From contig JAGBEE010000029.1 in the NCBI GenBank assembly GCA_017937135.1, forward strand, positions 1 to 41,125: a DNA stretch of 41,125 nucleotides, written 5' to 3'. Shown in pieces: positions 10,018-18,106 of this stretch. How positions within the stretch are numbered: the stretch's first letter is position 1; every line of letters starts with the position of its first letter. The position numbers were made by a program, and so were the translations under genes. The stretch comes from Clostridia bacterium (GTDB taxonomy: Bacteria; Bacillota; Clostridia; Oscillospirales; CAG-272). The notes under the pieces were generated by a model. That model saw nothing but the letters and a program-made list of their open reading frames with translations, searched no databases and was not told the DNA's origin.

Positions 10018-10438
10018 TTTTCTCCTTTTTCTTTCTGAAAACGATTAGCTCGGAGATAACGTAATTTAAAATCGTAACAACAATGGTAGAAAGAATTTTC
10101 ATTACCATATCATTAAATTCTAAGACGTCAACGAATAAATACATAATGCCCACATCTAAAAGACCGGTCAGAGTGCGCGCTAACACGAACGATGCGAGCT
10201 CTTTTATGAAAATAACAAATTCAAAGCTTTTACTTTCGAATACAAAGAGCTTATTCACAAAAAATGCAAAAAGCACGCTAAGCGCCCACGAGATAATAGT
10301 TGAAGGAACAACACCCATTCCAACCACTCTTGCAAAAATGTAGTACGAAACGAAATCAACGATAGTAGTCAAAACACCGGCGAAAACGTACAAAACTATT
10401 TTTTTGTTCTTTTTTATTAAATCAAAAATTTTCGACAT
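10001..10438 (-). CDS. GtrA-family membrane protein
   Basis: A 145-residue integral membrane protein with four predicted transmembrane helices (about residues 14-35, 42-63, 80-100 and 112-132) and a lysine-rich tail. The GtrA family is linked to flipping or transfer of polyprenyl-linked sugars for cell-surface polysaccharides. The motif NKLFVFESK between helices 2 and 3 is typical. It is the first gene of the minus-strand operon leading into queG, addB and addA, and has its own consensus promoter 40-70 bases upstream. There is no sugar transferase next to it, so its substrate cannot be inferred. The grouping with DNA repair genes may be only transcriptional. Confidence 0.8.
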   Translation of the reverse strand: MSKIFDLIKKNKKIVLYVFAGVLTTIVDFVSYYIFARVVGMGVVPSTIISWALSVLFAFFVNKLFVFESKSFEFVIFIKELASFVLARTLTGLLDVGIMYLFVDVLEFNDMVMKILSTIVVTILNYVISELIVFRKKKEKNEEVF

Positions 10439-10476
10439 TTTTTCTCCTACCTAACATTAGAGTATACACTATATTT

Positions 10477-10505
10477 AATATAACATTATAAAAAGTCTTT
10501 GTCAA
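10477..10505 (-). promoter_or_regulatory. Sigma-A promoter of gtrA-queG-addBA
   Basis: On minus, TTGACA (10505-10500), a 17-base spacer, then TATATT (10482-10477). The predicted start is near 10470, about 32 bases before the gtrA start codon. Confidence 0.7.
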
Positions 10506-10516
10506 GAAAAAGCCAC

Positions 10517-10545
10517 TTGCAAAATTATTTTTTATATGTTAGAAT
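10517..10545 (+). promoter_or_regulatory. Sigma-A promoter of gyrB-like/tadA
   Basis: TTGCAA (10517-10522), a 17-base spacer, then TAGAAT (10540-10545), with TG one base before the -10 (extended -10). It is divergent from the gtrA promoter, 12 bases away. The gene start is 31 bases downstream with RBS GGAGGG. Confidence 0.55.
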
Positions 10546-10575
10546 AATAATATTAAGTAAGTATGGAGGGTAATT

Positions 10576-12564
10576 ATGGCTTCAAAGGTATATACTGACC
10601 AAAGTATATCTTCATTAAAGGGCGCAGACCGTGTGCGTAAAAGACCTGCCGTAATTTTTGGCTCTGATGGTCTCGAGGGCTGTCAGCATTCATTTTTTGA
10701 GATACTATCTAACTCAATTGATGAGGCAAGAGAGGGCTACGGAAAGGAAATTACCATAACCGTATATAAGGATAGAACTATTGAGGTGGACGACCACGGA
10801 CGTGGAGTTCCTCTTGATTTTAACAAAAAAGAGGGGCGCTATAACTGGGAGCTTGTTTATTGCGAGCTTTACGCAGGTGGTAAATATGAAAACAACAACG
10901 CAAAGGGCGCTTATAAGTTTTCTCTTGGCTTAAACGGACTTGGTGCGTGTGCAACACAGTATTCATCTGAATTTATGGACGTTTACTCCTATAAGGGCGA
11001 CACAGTGTCTGAAATTCACTTTAAAAAGGGTAAGGCTATAAGTCAATTAAGCATTACTCCTCTTGAAAAAAAGGACAAGCGTACAGGAACTCTTACTCGT
11101 TGGAGACCTGACTTAGAGGTATTTACCGATACCAATATACCCAAGGATTACTATCTTGATGTATTACACAAGCAAGCAGTAGTAAATGCAGGACTAAAGC
11201 TCGTTTTGAAATACGAGGAGTCAAACGGTAAATTTGAAAAAACCGAGTTTTTATACAAGAATGGTATTAGCGACTATCTAAACGAAATTACCTGTGAAAC
11301 AGGAATGACTGCACCTGTATTTTGGGAAATGAGTGATAAGGGTAGAGATAGAGAGGACAAGGAGGATTACGAGCTTACAGCGCAAATATCCTTCTGCGTT
11401 TCAAATACTGTTAATGCTCTTGAATATTATCATAACTCAAGCTATTTGGAGCACGGTGGCTCACCCGATAAGGCTGTGAAGCGTGCGTTTGTTGCTGAGC
11501 TTGACAAATACCTTCGCTCAAACAACAAATACGCAAAAAATGAGAGCAGAATTACCTTTACCGATATACAGGACTGCTTAGTTCTTATAATCAATAGCTT
11601 TTCAACCAAAACCTCATATGAAAACCAGACAAAGAAGGCTATAACAAATAAATTTATTGAGGATTCACTTTGCGAGTTTATAAGAGGAAAGCTTGAAATT
11701 TATTTTCTTGAAAACCATTCTGAGTCCGAGATTTTTGCAAATCAGGTTTTAATAAACAAAAGGTCGAGAGAAAAGGCAGAAACTGCACGTCTTGATATTA
11801 AGAAAAAGCTCGCTACATCAAACGATGTTGCAAACAGAGTTGAAAAATTTGTTTCCTGTCGTTCAAAGGACCCAAATGAGAGAGAGCTTTATATTGTTGA
11901 GGGTGACTCAGCGCTTACATCCTGCAAGCTTGGTAGAAGCCCTGAGTTCCAAGCTATTATCCCCGTAAGAGGTAAAACCCTTAACTGCCTGAAAAGCTCC
12001 TATGACAAAATTTTCAAGAGCGACATAATAGTTGATCTTCTTAAGGTTATTGGCTGTGGAGTAGAGGTTAAAACCAAAAGCAAGGACAACGTGTCCACCT
12101 TTGACCTTGATAGCTTAAAGTGGCGCAGAATAATTATCTGTACCGATGCCGACGAGGACGGCTTCCAAATTAGAACACTTATTTTGACAATGTTCTATAG
12201 ACTCTTGCCAACTCTTATTAAAGAGGGCAAAATCTTTATTGCCGAATCTCCTCTTTATGAAATAACCACCTCTAAGGATAAGACCTATTTTGCATATAAT
12301 GAGCCTGAAAAGGCAGAAATCCTTGAAAAATTGGCAGGCGAAAAATATACAATTCAGCGTTCAAAGGGACTTGGTGAAAATACAGCAGATATGATGTGGC
12401 AAACAACAATGAATCCCGAAACAAGGCGCTTGATACAGGTTAGCCCTGCTGATGAGGAGGAAACCAGAATAATCTTTGAAACACTACTTGGTGACGACAT
12501 ACAGGCAAGAAAGGAATTTATTGCTGTAAACGGACCAAGATATATGGACCTTGCAGATATATGA
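10576..12564 (+). CDS. Type IIA topoisomerase B subunit (divergent GyrB/ParE-like)
   Basis: The ATPase and Toprim subunit of a gyrase or topoisomerase IV-type enzyme. The GHKL ATPase elements are visible: EILSNSIDEA, DDHGRGVP, and the GLNGLGA lid. The QTK loop is in SYENQTKKA. Toprim has E442 in IVEGDSA and D524/D526/D528 in TDADEDG. The C-terminal tail motif RSKGLGE is also present. It departs from standard GyrB, where the usual sequences are EGGTHE and DADVDGAHIRTL; here they read EHGGSPDK and DADEDGFQIRTL. No gyrA/parC follows; the next gene is tadA, overlapping by ATGA. It may be the ParE of this lineage with ParC elsewhere, or an extra paralogue. All catalytic residues appear intact. Confidence 0.85.
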   Translation: MASKVYTDQSISSLKGADRVRKRPAVIFGSDGLEGCQHSFFEILSNSIDEAREGYGKEITITVYKDRTIEVDDHGRGVPLDFNKKEGRYNWELVYCELYAGGKYENNNAKGAYKFSLGLNGLGACATQYSSEFMDVYSYKGDTVSEIHFKKGKAISQLSITPLEKKDKRTGTLTRWRPDLEVFTDTNIPKDYYLDVLHKQAVVNAGLKLVLKYEESNGKFEKTEFLYKNGISDYLNEITCETGMTAPVFWEMSDKGRDREDKEDYELTAQISFCVSNTVNALEYYHNSSYLEHGGSPDKAVKRAFVAELDKYLRSNNKYAKNESRITFTDIQDCLVLIINSFSTKTSYENQTKKAITNKFIEDSLCEFIRGKLEIYFLENHSESEIFANQVLINKRSREKAETARLDIKKKLATSNDVANRVEKFVSCRSKDPNERELYIVEGDSALTSCKLGRSPEFQAIIPVRGKTLNCLKSSYDKIFKSDIIVDLLKVIGCGVEVKTKSKDNVSTFDLDSLKWRRIIICTDADEDGFQIRTLILTMFYRLLPTLIKEGKIFIAESPLYEITTSKDKTYFAYNEPEKAEILEKLAGEKYTIQRSKGLGENTADMMWQTTMNPETRRLIQVSPADEEETRIIFETLLGDDIQARKEFIAVNGPRYMDLADI

Positions 12565-13010
12565 TAGCCGAAAAAGATAAAGAATATATGTCGCTTGCCA
12601 TAAATGAGGCAAAAAAAGCATATAATGAGGACGAGGTGCCTGTTGGTGCTATCATAGTGAGAAATGGCGAGGTTATTGCAAGCGCATATAATACTCGCGA
12701 ATATGGCAAAAATGCACTTTATCACGCAGAGATAAAGGCAATTGACCAAGCGTGCAAAAGGCTGGGTGGCTGGAGATTAGTTGGCTGTACAATGTACGTT
12801 ACCTTAGAGCCCTGTCCAATGTGTGCAGGCGCGATAATCAACGCGCGCATAGAAAGAGTAGTTTATGGCGCACCTGATAACAAGGCAGGAGCTTTTGGAA
12901 CTATGATAAATCTAACTGATTATCCACTCTATAAGCCACAAATACAAAATGGCGTATTAGAGGAAGAATGCTCAAAAATGCTAAGTGACTTTTTCAAATC
13001 CAAAAGATAA
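12561..13010 (+). CDS. tadA: tRNA adenosine(34) deaminase (TadA)
   Basis: The enzyme deaminates the wobble adenosine of tRNA-Arg(ACG) to inosine, an essential step for decoding CGN codons. Zinc-ligand and proton-shuttle residues are present: H55 and E57 in HAE, and C85 and C88 in PCPMC. At 149 residues it is of usual length. Its start overlaps the stop of the topoisomerase gene (ATGA), so the two are translationally coupled. A strong bidirectional terminator follows directly. Confidence 0.93.
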   Translation: MIAEKDKEYMSLAINEAKKAYNEDEVPVGAIIVRNGEVIASAYNTREYGKNALYHAEIKAIDQACKRLGGWRLVGCTMYVTLEPCPMCAGAIINARIERVVYGAPDNKAGAFGTMINLTDYPLYKPQIQNGVLEEECSKMLSDFFKSKR

Positions 13011-13013
13011 AAC

Positions 13014-13080
13014 AAAACGCACTGTATTTTAGCGTGATGTCCTTAAGGGACAAATCACGCTAAAATACAGTGCGTTTTTT
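13014..13080 (+). terminator. Very long bidirectional intrinsic terminator
   Basis: A perfect 25-bp inverted repeat (13014-13038 with 13054-13078) enclosing a small inner hairpin, TGTCC-TTAAG-GGACA. A-run and T-run ends let it serve tadA on plus and the aminotransferase on minus. Confidence 0.92.
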
Positions 13081-13082
13081 AT

Positions 13083-14261
13083 TTAAGCTTTATTTTTCAA
13101 GCTCTTAACAAATTCTTCAATTTTTTCGAGTGCTTGGCTAAGATGCTTAACGGAGTAAGCATATGAAATTCTTGCAAAGCCCTCACCGCTTTCACCAAAG
13201 GCAGTGCCAGGAACAATAGCGCATCTGTATTCATACAGAAGCCTTTCACAAAATTCCTCGCTTGAAAGACCAAATGGCGCAATGTTTGGATAAATATAAA
13301 AAGCACCCTCTGGCTCAAAGCATTCTATGCCAATTTTACGAAGTCCCTCTAAAATAAATACACGTCTGCGATTATATTCAGCGCGCATCATTTCAATGTC
13401 CTCATCACCATTTTTAAGCGCCTCTGTGGCTGCAAACTGTGACATAGTAGGAGCGCACATAATTGCATATTGGTGTATTTTGTGCATTTGAGAAACTAAC
13501 TCACGTGGAGCGCAAATGTAGCCTAAGCGCCAGCCTGTCATAGCATAAGCCTTAGAAAAACCACTTGCTATAATAGTTCTTTCTCTCATACCCTCAAGGC
13601 TTGCTATGGAAACGTGACGCTTGCCATAAGTAAGCTCAGCATAAATTTCATCAGAAAGAACAGCGATGTTCGTGTCTCTTAAAATCTTAGCAAGCTCTTT
13701 TAGCTCTTCACCTGTCAAAATAGCTCCTGTTGGATTATTAGGGAATGGGAGAATAAGTAGCTTCGTTTTTGGGGTTATTGCACTTTTTAGCTCCTCTGGT
13801 GTAATCTTAAACTTATTTTCGAGCTTTGTGTTTATATGCACAACCTTAGCACCAAGCATAGTAGCAATTGGCTCGTAGCAAACAAATGATGGCACAGGCA
13901 AAATAACCTCGTCACCAGGCTCTAAAATAGCACGCATAGCTACGTCAATAGCCTCACTACCACCAACTGTAACTAAAATTTCGTCCCTTGAGCTGTAGCT
14001 TAGGTCAAACCTGCGTTTCATATATTTTGAAATTTCTTCTCTTAGCTCGGTCATTCCTGCATTTGAGGTATAGTAGGTTTTACCCTTTTCCAAGCTTTCG
14101 ATAGCAGCCTCGCGAATATGCCAAGGCGTAATAAAGTCTGGCTGTCCAACCGTTAATGAAATGACATCATCCATCTCTGAAAGAATATCGAAAAATTTTC
14201 TAATACCGGAGGGCTTAATGTCGCACACGGTCTTAGACAGCATTTTTTCGTAGTCTATCAT
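13083..14261 (-). CDS. PLP-dependent class I/II aminotransferase
   Basis: A fold-type I aminotransferase of 392 residues. The PLP lysine is K237 in SGFSKAYAMTGWRLG. The substrate and cofactor-binding region FPNNPTGA, the GGSEAID element and the C-terminal arginine region (GFARISYA) are also present. It resembles the PatA/AspC-like group that acts on aspartate, aromatic or branched amino acids; the exact substrate cannot be read from the sequence. Its start overlaps the stop of the Lrp/AsnC regulator gene (ATGA). That pairing is common in Bacillota and suggests amino-acid-responsive control of this enzyme. Confidence 0.88.
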   Translation of the reverse strand: MIDYEKMLSKTVCDIKPSGIRKFFDILSEMDDVISLTVGQPDFITPWHIREAAIESLEKGKTYYTSNAGMTELREEISKYMKRRFDLSYSSRDEILVTVGGSEAIDVAMRAILEPGDEVILPVPSFVCYEPIATMLGAKVVHINTKLENKFKITPEELKSAITPKTKLLILPFPNNPTGAILTGEELKELAKILRDTNIAVLSDEIYAELTYGKRHVSIASLEGMRERTIIASGFSKAYAMTGWRLGYICAPRELVSQMHKIHQYAIMCAPTMSQFAATEALKNGDEDIEMMRAEYNRRRVFILEGLRKIGIECFEPEGAFYIYPNIAPFGLSSEEFCERLLYEYRCAIVPGTAFGESGEGFARISYAYSVKHLSQALEKIEEFVKSLKNKA

Positions 14262-14740
14262 ATAATAAGATTTCCTCTTTCATCAATTTCGCAAGCGCCG
14301 TAAATAACGCCCTTATCCTTGTATTTTCTTAATACAAAGTGTGTTGCTGTTGCAGTAACAGACTCAATAGGAGCAAGCTTTTGTGCAACGAAATAAGCAA
14401 CCTCTCTCATAGTCTTACCCTCAATAATGAGCGCCAAGTCAAAGCCACCCGAGGACATAAGATAAAGAGATTTTACCTCGGGATAGTTATAAATTTTCTC
14501 TGCAATATGGTCAAAGCCCTTATCACGCTGAGGCATAACCTTAACCTCAATAATAGCGCTTACGTATTCACGGTCAGTTTTATCCCAGTCAATAAGAGTC
14601 TTATAGCCGAGAATTACCCCGTCCTTTTCGTATTTATCAATAGATTTTTTAATTTCTCCAACCTCTTTTGAAAGCATAAGAGCAATTTGCTCAGGTGTTA
14701 GAGTTGCATCATCCTCAAGAAGCTTTAAAATTTTATCCAT
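14258..14740 (-). CDS. Lrp/AsnC-family transcriptional regulator
   Basis: A 160-residue regulator with an N-terminal winged helix-turn-helix (LLEDDATLTPEQIALML..., residues ~6-55) and a C-terminal RAM ligand-binding domain (VMPQRDKGFDHIAEKIYNYP ... GGFDLALIIEG). Such proteins form octamers and respond to amino acids. It overlaps the aminotransferase by 4 bases and is the likely local regulator of it. A consensus promoter lies just upstream, separating it from the GDPD gene. Confidence 0.9.
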   Translation of the reverse strand: MDKILKLLEDDATLTPEQIALMLSKEVGEIKKSIDKYEKDGVILGYKTLIDWDKTDREYVSAIIEVKVMPQRDKGFDHIAEKIYNYPEVKSLYLMSSGGFDLALIIEGKTMREVAYFVAQKLAPIESVTATATHFVLRKYKDKGVIYGACEIDERGNLII

Positions 14741-14774
14741 AGCTAAAACCTCACAAAAGTATTTTAATAGTTAA

Positions 14775-14803
14775 ATAATATCATAAAGTTATTTACGTGT
14801 CAA
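14775..14803 (-). promoter_or_regulatory. Sigma-A promoter of the lrp-aminotransferase pair
   Basis: On minus, TTGACA (14803-14798), a 17-base spacer, then TATTAT (14780-14775). The -35 is a perfect match. The start codon is about 30 bases downstream of the predicted start site. Confidence 0.75.
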
Positions 14804-14838
14804 TTATTATAGATTAAAAAAGTCTAAAAACAATATAA

Positions 14839-15678
14839 TTAAGCCTTATTTCTGCCTTGAATATAATTCTTTAGCATTAAGAGCCAGTCTGTTTGAATAA
14901 AGTCTGCACCCTTGTCAATTAGCCAGCCCCAGCCCATATCTGGTGAGACAGTCAAGGAAATATCATCAGTATGATGTGCCGAAATAACATCTCTTTCGTT
15001 GTATATGATAGAGTTCATCCAAATCAAAAGACCCTGGTCGTGCATTTTTTTGATATATTCTTTACTTATGCAATCGTCGCTTTCCTTACCAAAAAGAATT
15101 TCAGTGCCGATTAAATTGATACCTTGGCTAAGGAGTCTTTCGGAGACATCGTCCTTACCCCAAATAAGAGGAACAAACATAAAGTCGGATGCAAACTCCT
15201 TAACATAATTAAGGCTTTTTTCATCGGTATTCGTTTTAACAATTACTTGCTTTTCAACTCCCGCCTTGCGAATTTCATTTGAAATTCCTTCAACATCAGT
15301 CCAAAACTTATCAACATTTATGTAAACCTTGTCCTTTAAAAGAGCGAAAACCTCACTAAGAGTAGGAACTTTATAGCTTGTAGCAACGGAGTCCTGATTT
15401 ACAAGATACATATTATCAATTTCCTCCGAGGCAAGGTCACAAATGCCCTTAGAGCTTCTTAAAAAAACGTGCTCCATGCCTGGATGAAATACGTAAAATT
15501 TGCCATCCTTTGATTTTGCAACGTCTATTTCAACAACGTCAGCACCCTGTGCTAATGCAATTTTGTAAGCAGCAATTGAGTTGCATGGAATATTTGCGCC
15601 ACATACACCTCTGTGCGCCACTAAAAACGGACTTCCTTTTTCCTTCCTGTTTTCAAAAATACTTTTCTCAAAATTCAT
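14839..15678 (-). CDS. Glycerophosphodiester phosphodiesterase (GDPD) family protein
   Basis: Cleaves glycerophosphodiesters to glycerol-3-phosphate and an alcohol. The 279-residue protein has the TIM-barrel GDPD signature: H22-R23 in AHRG, E50 and D52 in VEIDV, and H65 in the position of the second catalytic histidine. The usual ENT motif after HRG reads CNS here. There is no signal peptide or membrane segment, so it acts in the cytosol. It is preceded by a possible promoter and a cre-like site, consistent with control by carbon source. Confidence 0.87.
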   Translation of the reverse strand: MNFEKSIFENRKEKGSPFLVAHRGVCGANIPCNSIAAYKIALAQGADVVEIDVAKSKDGKFYVFHPGMEHVFLRSSKGICDLASEEIDNMYLVNQDSVATSYKVPTLSEVFALLKDKVYINVDKFWTDVEGISNEIRKAGVEKQVIVKTNTDEKSLNYVKEFASDFMFVPLIWGKDDVSERLLSQGINLIGTEILFGKESDDCISKEYIKKMHDQGLLIWMNSIIYNERDVISAHHTDDISLTVSPDMGWGWLIDKGADFIQTDWLLMLKNYIQGRNKA

Positions 15679-15738
15679 ATTAGTACCTCTTTAAAATAAA
15701 TCTGTATTTCATATACTCACCAAACCACATAAGTAAAA

Positions 15739-15752
15739 AGCAAGCGCTTTCT
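15739..15752. promoter_or_regulatory. Possible CcpA cre site
   Basis: On minus it reads AGAAAGCGCTTGCT, close to the catabolite-responsive element consensus TGWAARCGYTWNCW, with one mismatch at the first base. It sits about 60 bases before the GDPD start codon and about 30 bases downstream of the predicted transcription start, where CcpA would block elongation. This rests on a consensus match only. Confidence 0.35.
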
Positions 15753-15785
15753 AAACTTAGTAGCCAATATTAGCCTATTTATTGT

Positions 15786-15814
15786 ATTTTAACATAAAAG
15801 CATAAAAAATACAA
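15786..15814 (-). promoter_or_regulatory. Possible promoter of the GDPD gene
   Basis: On minus, TTGTAT (15814-15809), a 17-base spacer, then TAAAAT (15791-15786) with an upstream TG. The match is moderate. The rest of the 335-base gap 15679-16013 is AT-rich; apart from this, the cre-like site and the HAD promoter I see nothing there. Confidence 0.4.
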
Positions 15815-15953
15815 CAATAGATGTAAAATAAAAAAGCGCCCTAAGGACACAAGTCATTATTTAAGCTCATAAAAAATCAAGCCAAAAGCCACAAAATGAT
15901 TAAATATATTCACATATGAACATTTAATAATATAACAAAAGCCGATTTTACAC

Positions 15954-15982
15954 TTGAAAAATCCATAAAAACCTGCTATAAT
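15954..15982 (+). promoter_or_regulatory. Sigma-A promoter of the HAD gene
   Basis: TTGAAA (15954-15959), a 17-base spacer, then perfect TATAAT (15977-15982). The start codon is at 16014 with RBS CGAGGA. Confidence 0.75.
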
Positions 15983-16013
15983 TATTTTAGAAACGCTTTT
16001 ACGAGGAAAAAAT

Positions 16014-16625
16014 ATGAGCATAAAAAACATAGTATTTGATTTTGGTCAGGTTTTAGTTCATTATGAGCCTGAATATATGACAGGAGTATATGTTACAAGC
16101 GAAGCGGACAAGGCACTTTTACAGAAGGTAGTTTTTGACCGTCTTTATTGGGATAGACTTGACGCTGGCACAATAGATGACGGTGAGGTAATCTCAGAGT
16201 GCAAAAAAAGGCTTCCAGAGCACTTATGGGATGTAGCTGAGAAAATTTATTATAATTGGATATACAATATTCCCGAAGTGGAGGGAATGAGAGAGCTTAT
16301 TATTTACTTAAAGGATAATTACGACGTAAAGCTCTATCTTTTATCTAACATTTCAAAATATTTTGCAGAGCACAAGGGAGAGATTTCTATTTTATCATTA
16401 CTTGATAATTGTGTATTCTCAGGACCCTTAGGCATAGTAAAGCCGAATAAGGAAATTTTTGAATATCTATGTAACACATATTCACTAATACCAGGCGAGT
16501 GTATTTTTGTAGATGACAACACAGCTAACATAAATTCAGCAAATTCATTTGGCATCAACGCATACTTATTTGACGGCGATGTAGAAAGGCTGAAAAAATA
16601 CCTCGAAGAAGCATTAAAACAATAG
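16014..16625 (+). CDS. HAD-superfamily (IA) hydrolase
   Basis: A 203-residue HAD phosphatase. Motif I is FDFGQVLV, where the usual second aspartate of DxD is glycine; this occurs in the YihX/epoxide-hydrolase-like branch of HAD-IA. Motif II is LLSN, motif III the lysine in KPNKEIF, and motif IV VDDNTANINSA. An alpha-helical cap occupies roughly residues 15-85. Sugar-1-phosphate phosphatase activity is plausible for this branch but not shown. It is a single gene between its own promoter and terminator. Confidence 0.85.
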   Translation: MSIKNIVFDFGQVLVHYEPEYMTGVYVTSEADKALLQKVVFDRLYWDRLDAGTIDDGEVISECKKRLPEHLWDVAEKIYYNWIYNIPEVEGMRELIIYLKDNYDVKLYLLSNISKYFAEHKGEISILSLLDNCVFSGPLGIVKPNKEIFEYLCNTYSLIPGECIFVDDNTANINSANSFGINAYLFDGDVERLKKYLEEALKQ

Positions 16626-16634
16626 AATAAGACT

Positions 16635-16670
16635 ACAATTCCGACATTATTTTGTTGGAATTGTTTATTT
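16635..16670 (+). terminator. Intrinsic terminator after the HAD gene
   Basis: An inverted repeat ACAATTCC...GGAATTGT (16635-16642 with the T-rich right arm ending near 16664), followed by TTTATTTT. Confidence 0.65.
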
Positions 16671-16754
16671 TATACTAAAAATTTTGCGTGCACAAAATAA
16701 AAATATATAATAATAACTATTTAATTTTGTCGAAATGTATGATATAATGTACGC

Positions 16755-16862
16755 ATAAATCCTTGCTTTGCAAGTCTTTGGCACTGCGTGCCTAGGATGC
16801 ATACGCATCCTGCGCTTCTTGAATCAGGTTATAAAAACGCACTTGCGAGCAAGCATTTTTTA
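16755..16862 (+). other. Hairpin-rich intergenic element, possible small RNA or leader
   Basis: Within about 100 bases there are three perfect short hairpins: CTTGC-TTT-GCAAG (16762-16774), GGCAC-TGC-GTGCC (16780-16792) and AGGATGC-ATAC-GCATCCT (16794-16811). A fourth hairpin, CTTG-CGAG-CAAG (16842-16853), is flanked by AAAAA and TTTTTT like a terminator. Just upstream is an extended -10, TGATATAAT (16740-16748), with only a poor -35. It could be a small RNA, an untranslated leader of the hdr operon, or a dispersed repeat element. Confidence 0.4.
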
Positions 16863-16866
16863 TTTA

Positions 16867-16875
16867 TGATATAAT
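16867..16875 (+). promoter_or_regulatory. Possible extended -10 promoter of the hdr operon
   Basis: TGATATAAT at 16867-16875 with no recognisable -35. It lies about 47 bases before the hdrB start codon. The same nine bases occur at 16740-16748. Confidence 0.4.
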
Positions 16876-16921
16876 ATCTTTTACAATGCAAATTGTAGCT
16901 TCAGTAGTTAGAGGTATAAAA

Positions 16922-17713
16922 ATGAAACTTAGTTATTTTCCAGGCTGTACTTTAAAAAATAAAGCAAAATCGCTTGATATCTACGCAAGAAAATCAAGCG
17001 AGCTTTTCGGTATTACCTTGGAAGAAATAGATAATTGGCAATGCTGTGGTGGAGTATATTCAACTGCAAAAAACGACGTTGCAACCAAGCTTGCCTCTGT
17101 GCGCGCCCTAAAGCAAGCATATGAAAAGGGACAGGCACTTGTGACTGTTTGCTCTGCGTGCCATAACGTAATAAAGCAAACAAACCATCTTATGAAAAAC
17201 GATACGGCAATTGCTAAGAAAATCGATAGATACATAAATGATGGCAGTATGTACACAGGACAAGCACAGGTATATCATTACTTAGAAATGCTACGTGACA
17301 TAGTTGGCTTTGACGAGATTAGAAAAAAGGTTGTAAATCCATTAAACGGCAAAAAAATAGGCGCATATTATGGCTGCTTACTATTAAGACCGAGCAGTGT
17401 AATGCAAATGGATAATCCCGAAAATCCAACAATAATGGAAGAGCTTATAAGCGCCCTCGGTGGACAGAGTATTATATACGCAAACAGAAATGAATGCTGT
17501 GGCGGCTATATTGCTATGGAAAGTGGCGAGCTTGCAAGAAAAAAGAGTAACCAAGTAATAGAAAATGCAAAAAAGGCAGGCGCTGAAATGATAATAACAG
17601 CATGCCCGCTTTGTCGCTACAATTTAATTAAAAACGGAAGCGATATACCAGTAGTTTATTTTACTGAGCTATTGGCACAGGCGCTTGGAATAAAGGGGGA
17701 TACAAATGAATAA
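16922..17713 (+). CDS. hdrB: Heterodisulfide reductase-like subunit B (HdrB)
   Basis: HdrB holds the noncubane [4Fe-4S] clusters that reduce disulfides, or pass electrons to a partner, in HdrABC complexes. The 263-residue protein has two CCG domains: C9, C41-C42-G-G, C77/C80, and the second C192-C193-G-G with C228/C231. I chose the ATG at 16922 (RBS GAGGT) over an in-frame ATG at 16886, because family members begin at MKLSYFPGC. It is the first gene of a ten-gene operon with gaps of at most 14 bases or small overlaps. No mtr, mcr or coenzyme M gene is near, so the substrate is not the methanogenic heterodisulfide. Confidence 0.88.
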   Translation: MKLSYFPGCTLKNKAKSLDIYARKSSELFGITLEEIDNWQCCGGVYSTAKNDVATKLASVRALKQAYEKGQALVTVCSACHNVIKQTNHLMKNDTAIAKKIDRYINDGSMYTGQAQVYHYLEMLRDIVGFDEIRKKVVNPLNGKKIGAYYGCLLLRPSSVMQMDNPENPTIMEELISALGGQSIIYANRNECCGGYIAMESGELARKKSNQVIENAKKAGAEMIITACPLCRYNLIKNGSDIPVVYFTELLAQALGIKGDTNE

Positions 17714-18092
17714 GGCGTATCCAACTGAGGAGTTACTTAGAATAAGTGGAGTAAACCCCAATAAATGTATGAAATGTGGAAAATGCTCAGCCACATGCCC
17801 GGCATACGATGAGATGGAATATCATCCTCATCAATTTGTAAGTATGGTAAATTCAGGGGACATAGAGCCACTTATGAATTCAGAGTCAATTTTCAAATGC
17901 CTATCATGCTTTGCGTGCGTTGATAGGTGTCCACGTGGTGTAGAGCCTGCTAAGCTAATAGAGGCAGTTAGAATAGCTGTAGTTAGAAAGCAGGGCAATA
18001 ACCACCTTTTAGCTGACGATGTGCCAAATATGCTTGATGATGAAATTCCTCAACAGGCAATAGTCAGTGCATTTAGAAAATATAGTAAGTAA
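17706..18092 (+). CDS. hdrC: Heterodisulfide reductase-like subunit C (HdrC)
   Basis: A small 128-residue electron-transfer subunit with two [4Fe-4S] ferredoxin motifs: C21-x2-C24-x2-C27-x3-C31-P, and C65-x2-C68-x2-C71-x3-C75-P. It links the flavin subunit HdrA with the CCG subunit HdrB. It overlaps hdrB by 8 bases and lies 14 bases before hdrA with RBS AAGGAGG. It is soluble; there is no membrane segment, and no HdrE/DsrM-type cytochrome in the operon. Confidence 0.88.
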   Translation: MNKAYPTEELLRISGVNPNKCMKCGKCSATCPAYDEMEYHPHQFVSMVNSGDIEPLMNSESIFKCLSCFACVDRCPRGVEPAKLIEAVRIAVVRKQGNNHLLADDVPNMLDDEIPQQAIVSAFRKYSK

Positions 18093-18106
18093 GGAGGAAG
18101 GGACAA

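Noticed and set aside
16886-16921. An N-terminal 12-residue extension of HdrB from the ATG at 16886
   Set aside because: There is no RBS before 16886, whereas GAGGT precedes 16922 and family members start at MKLSYFPGC.
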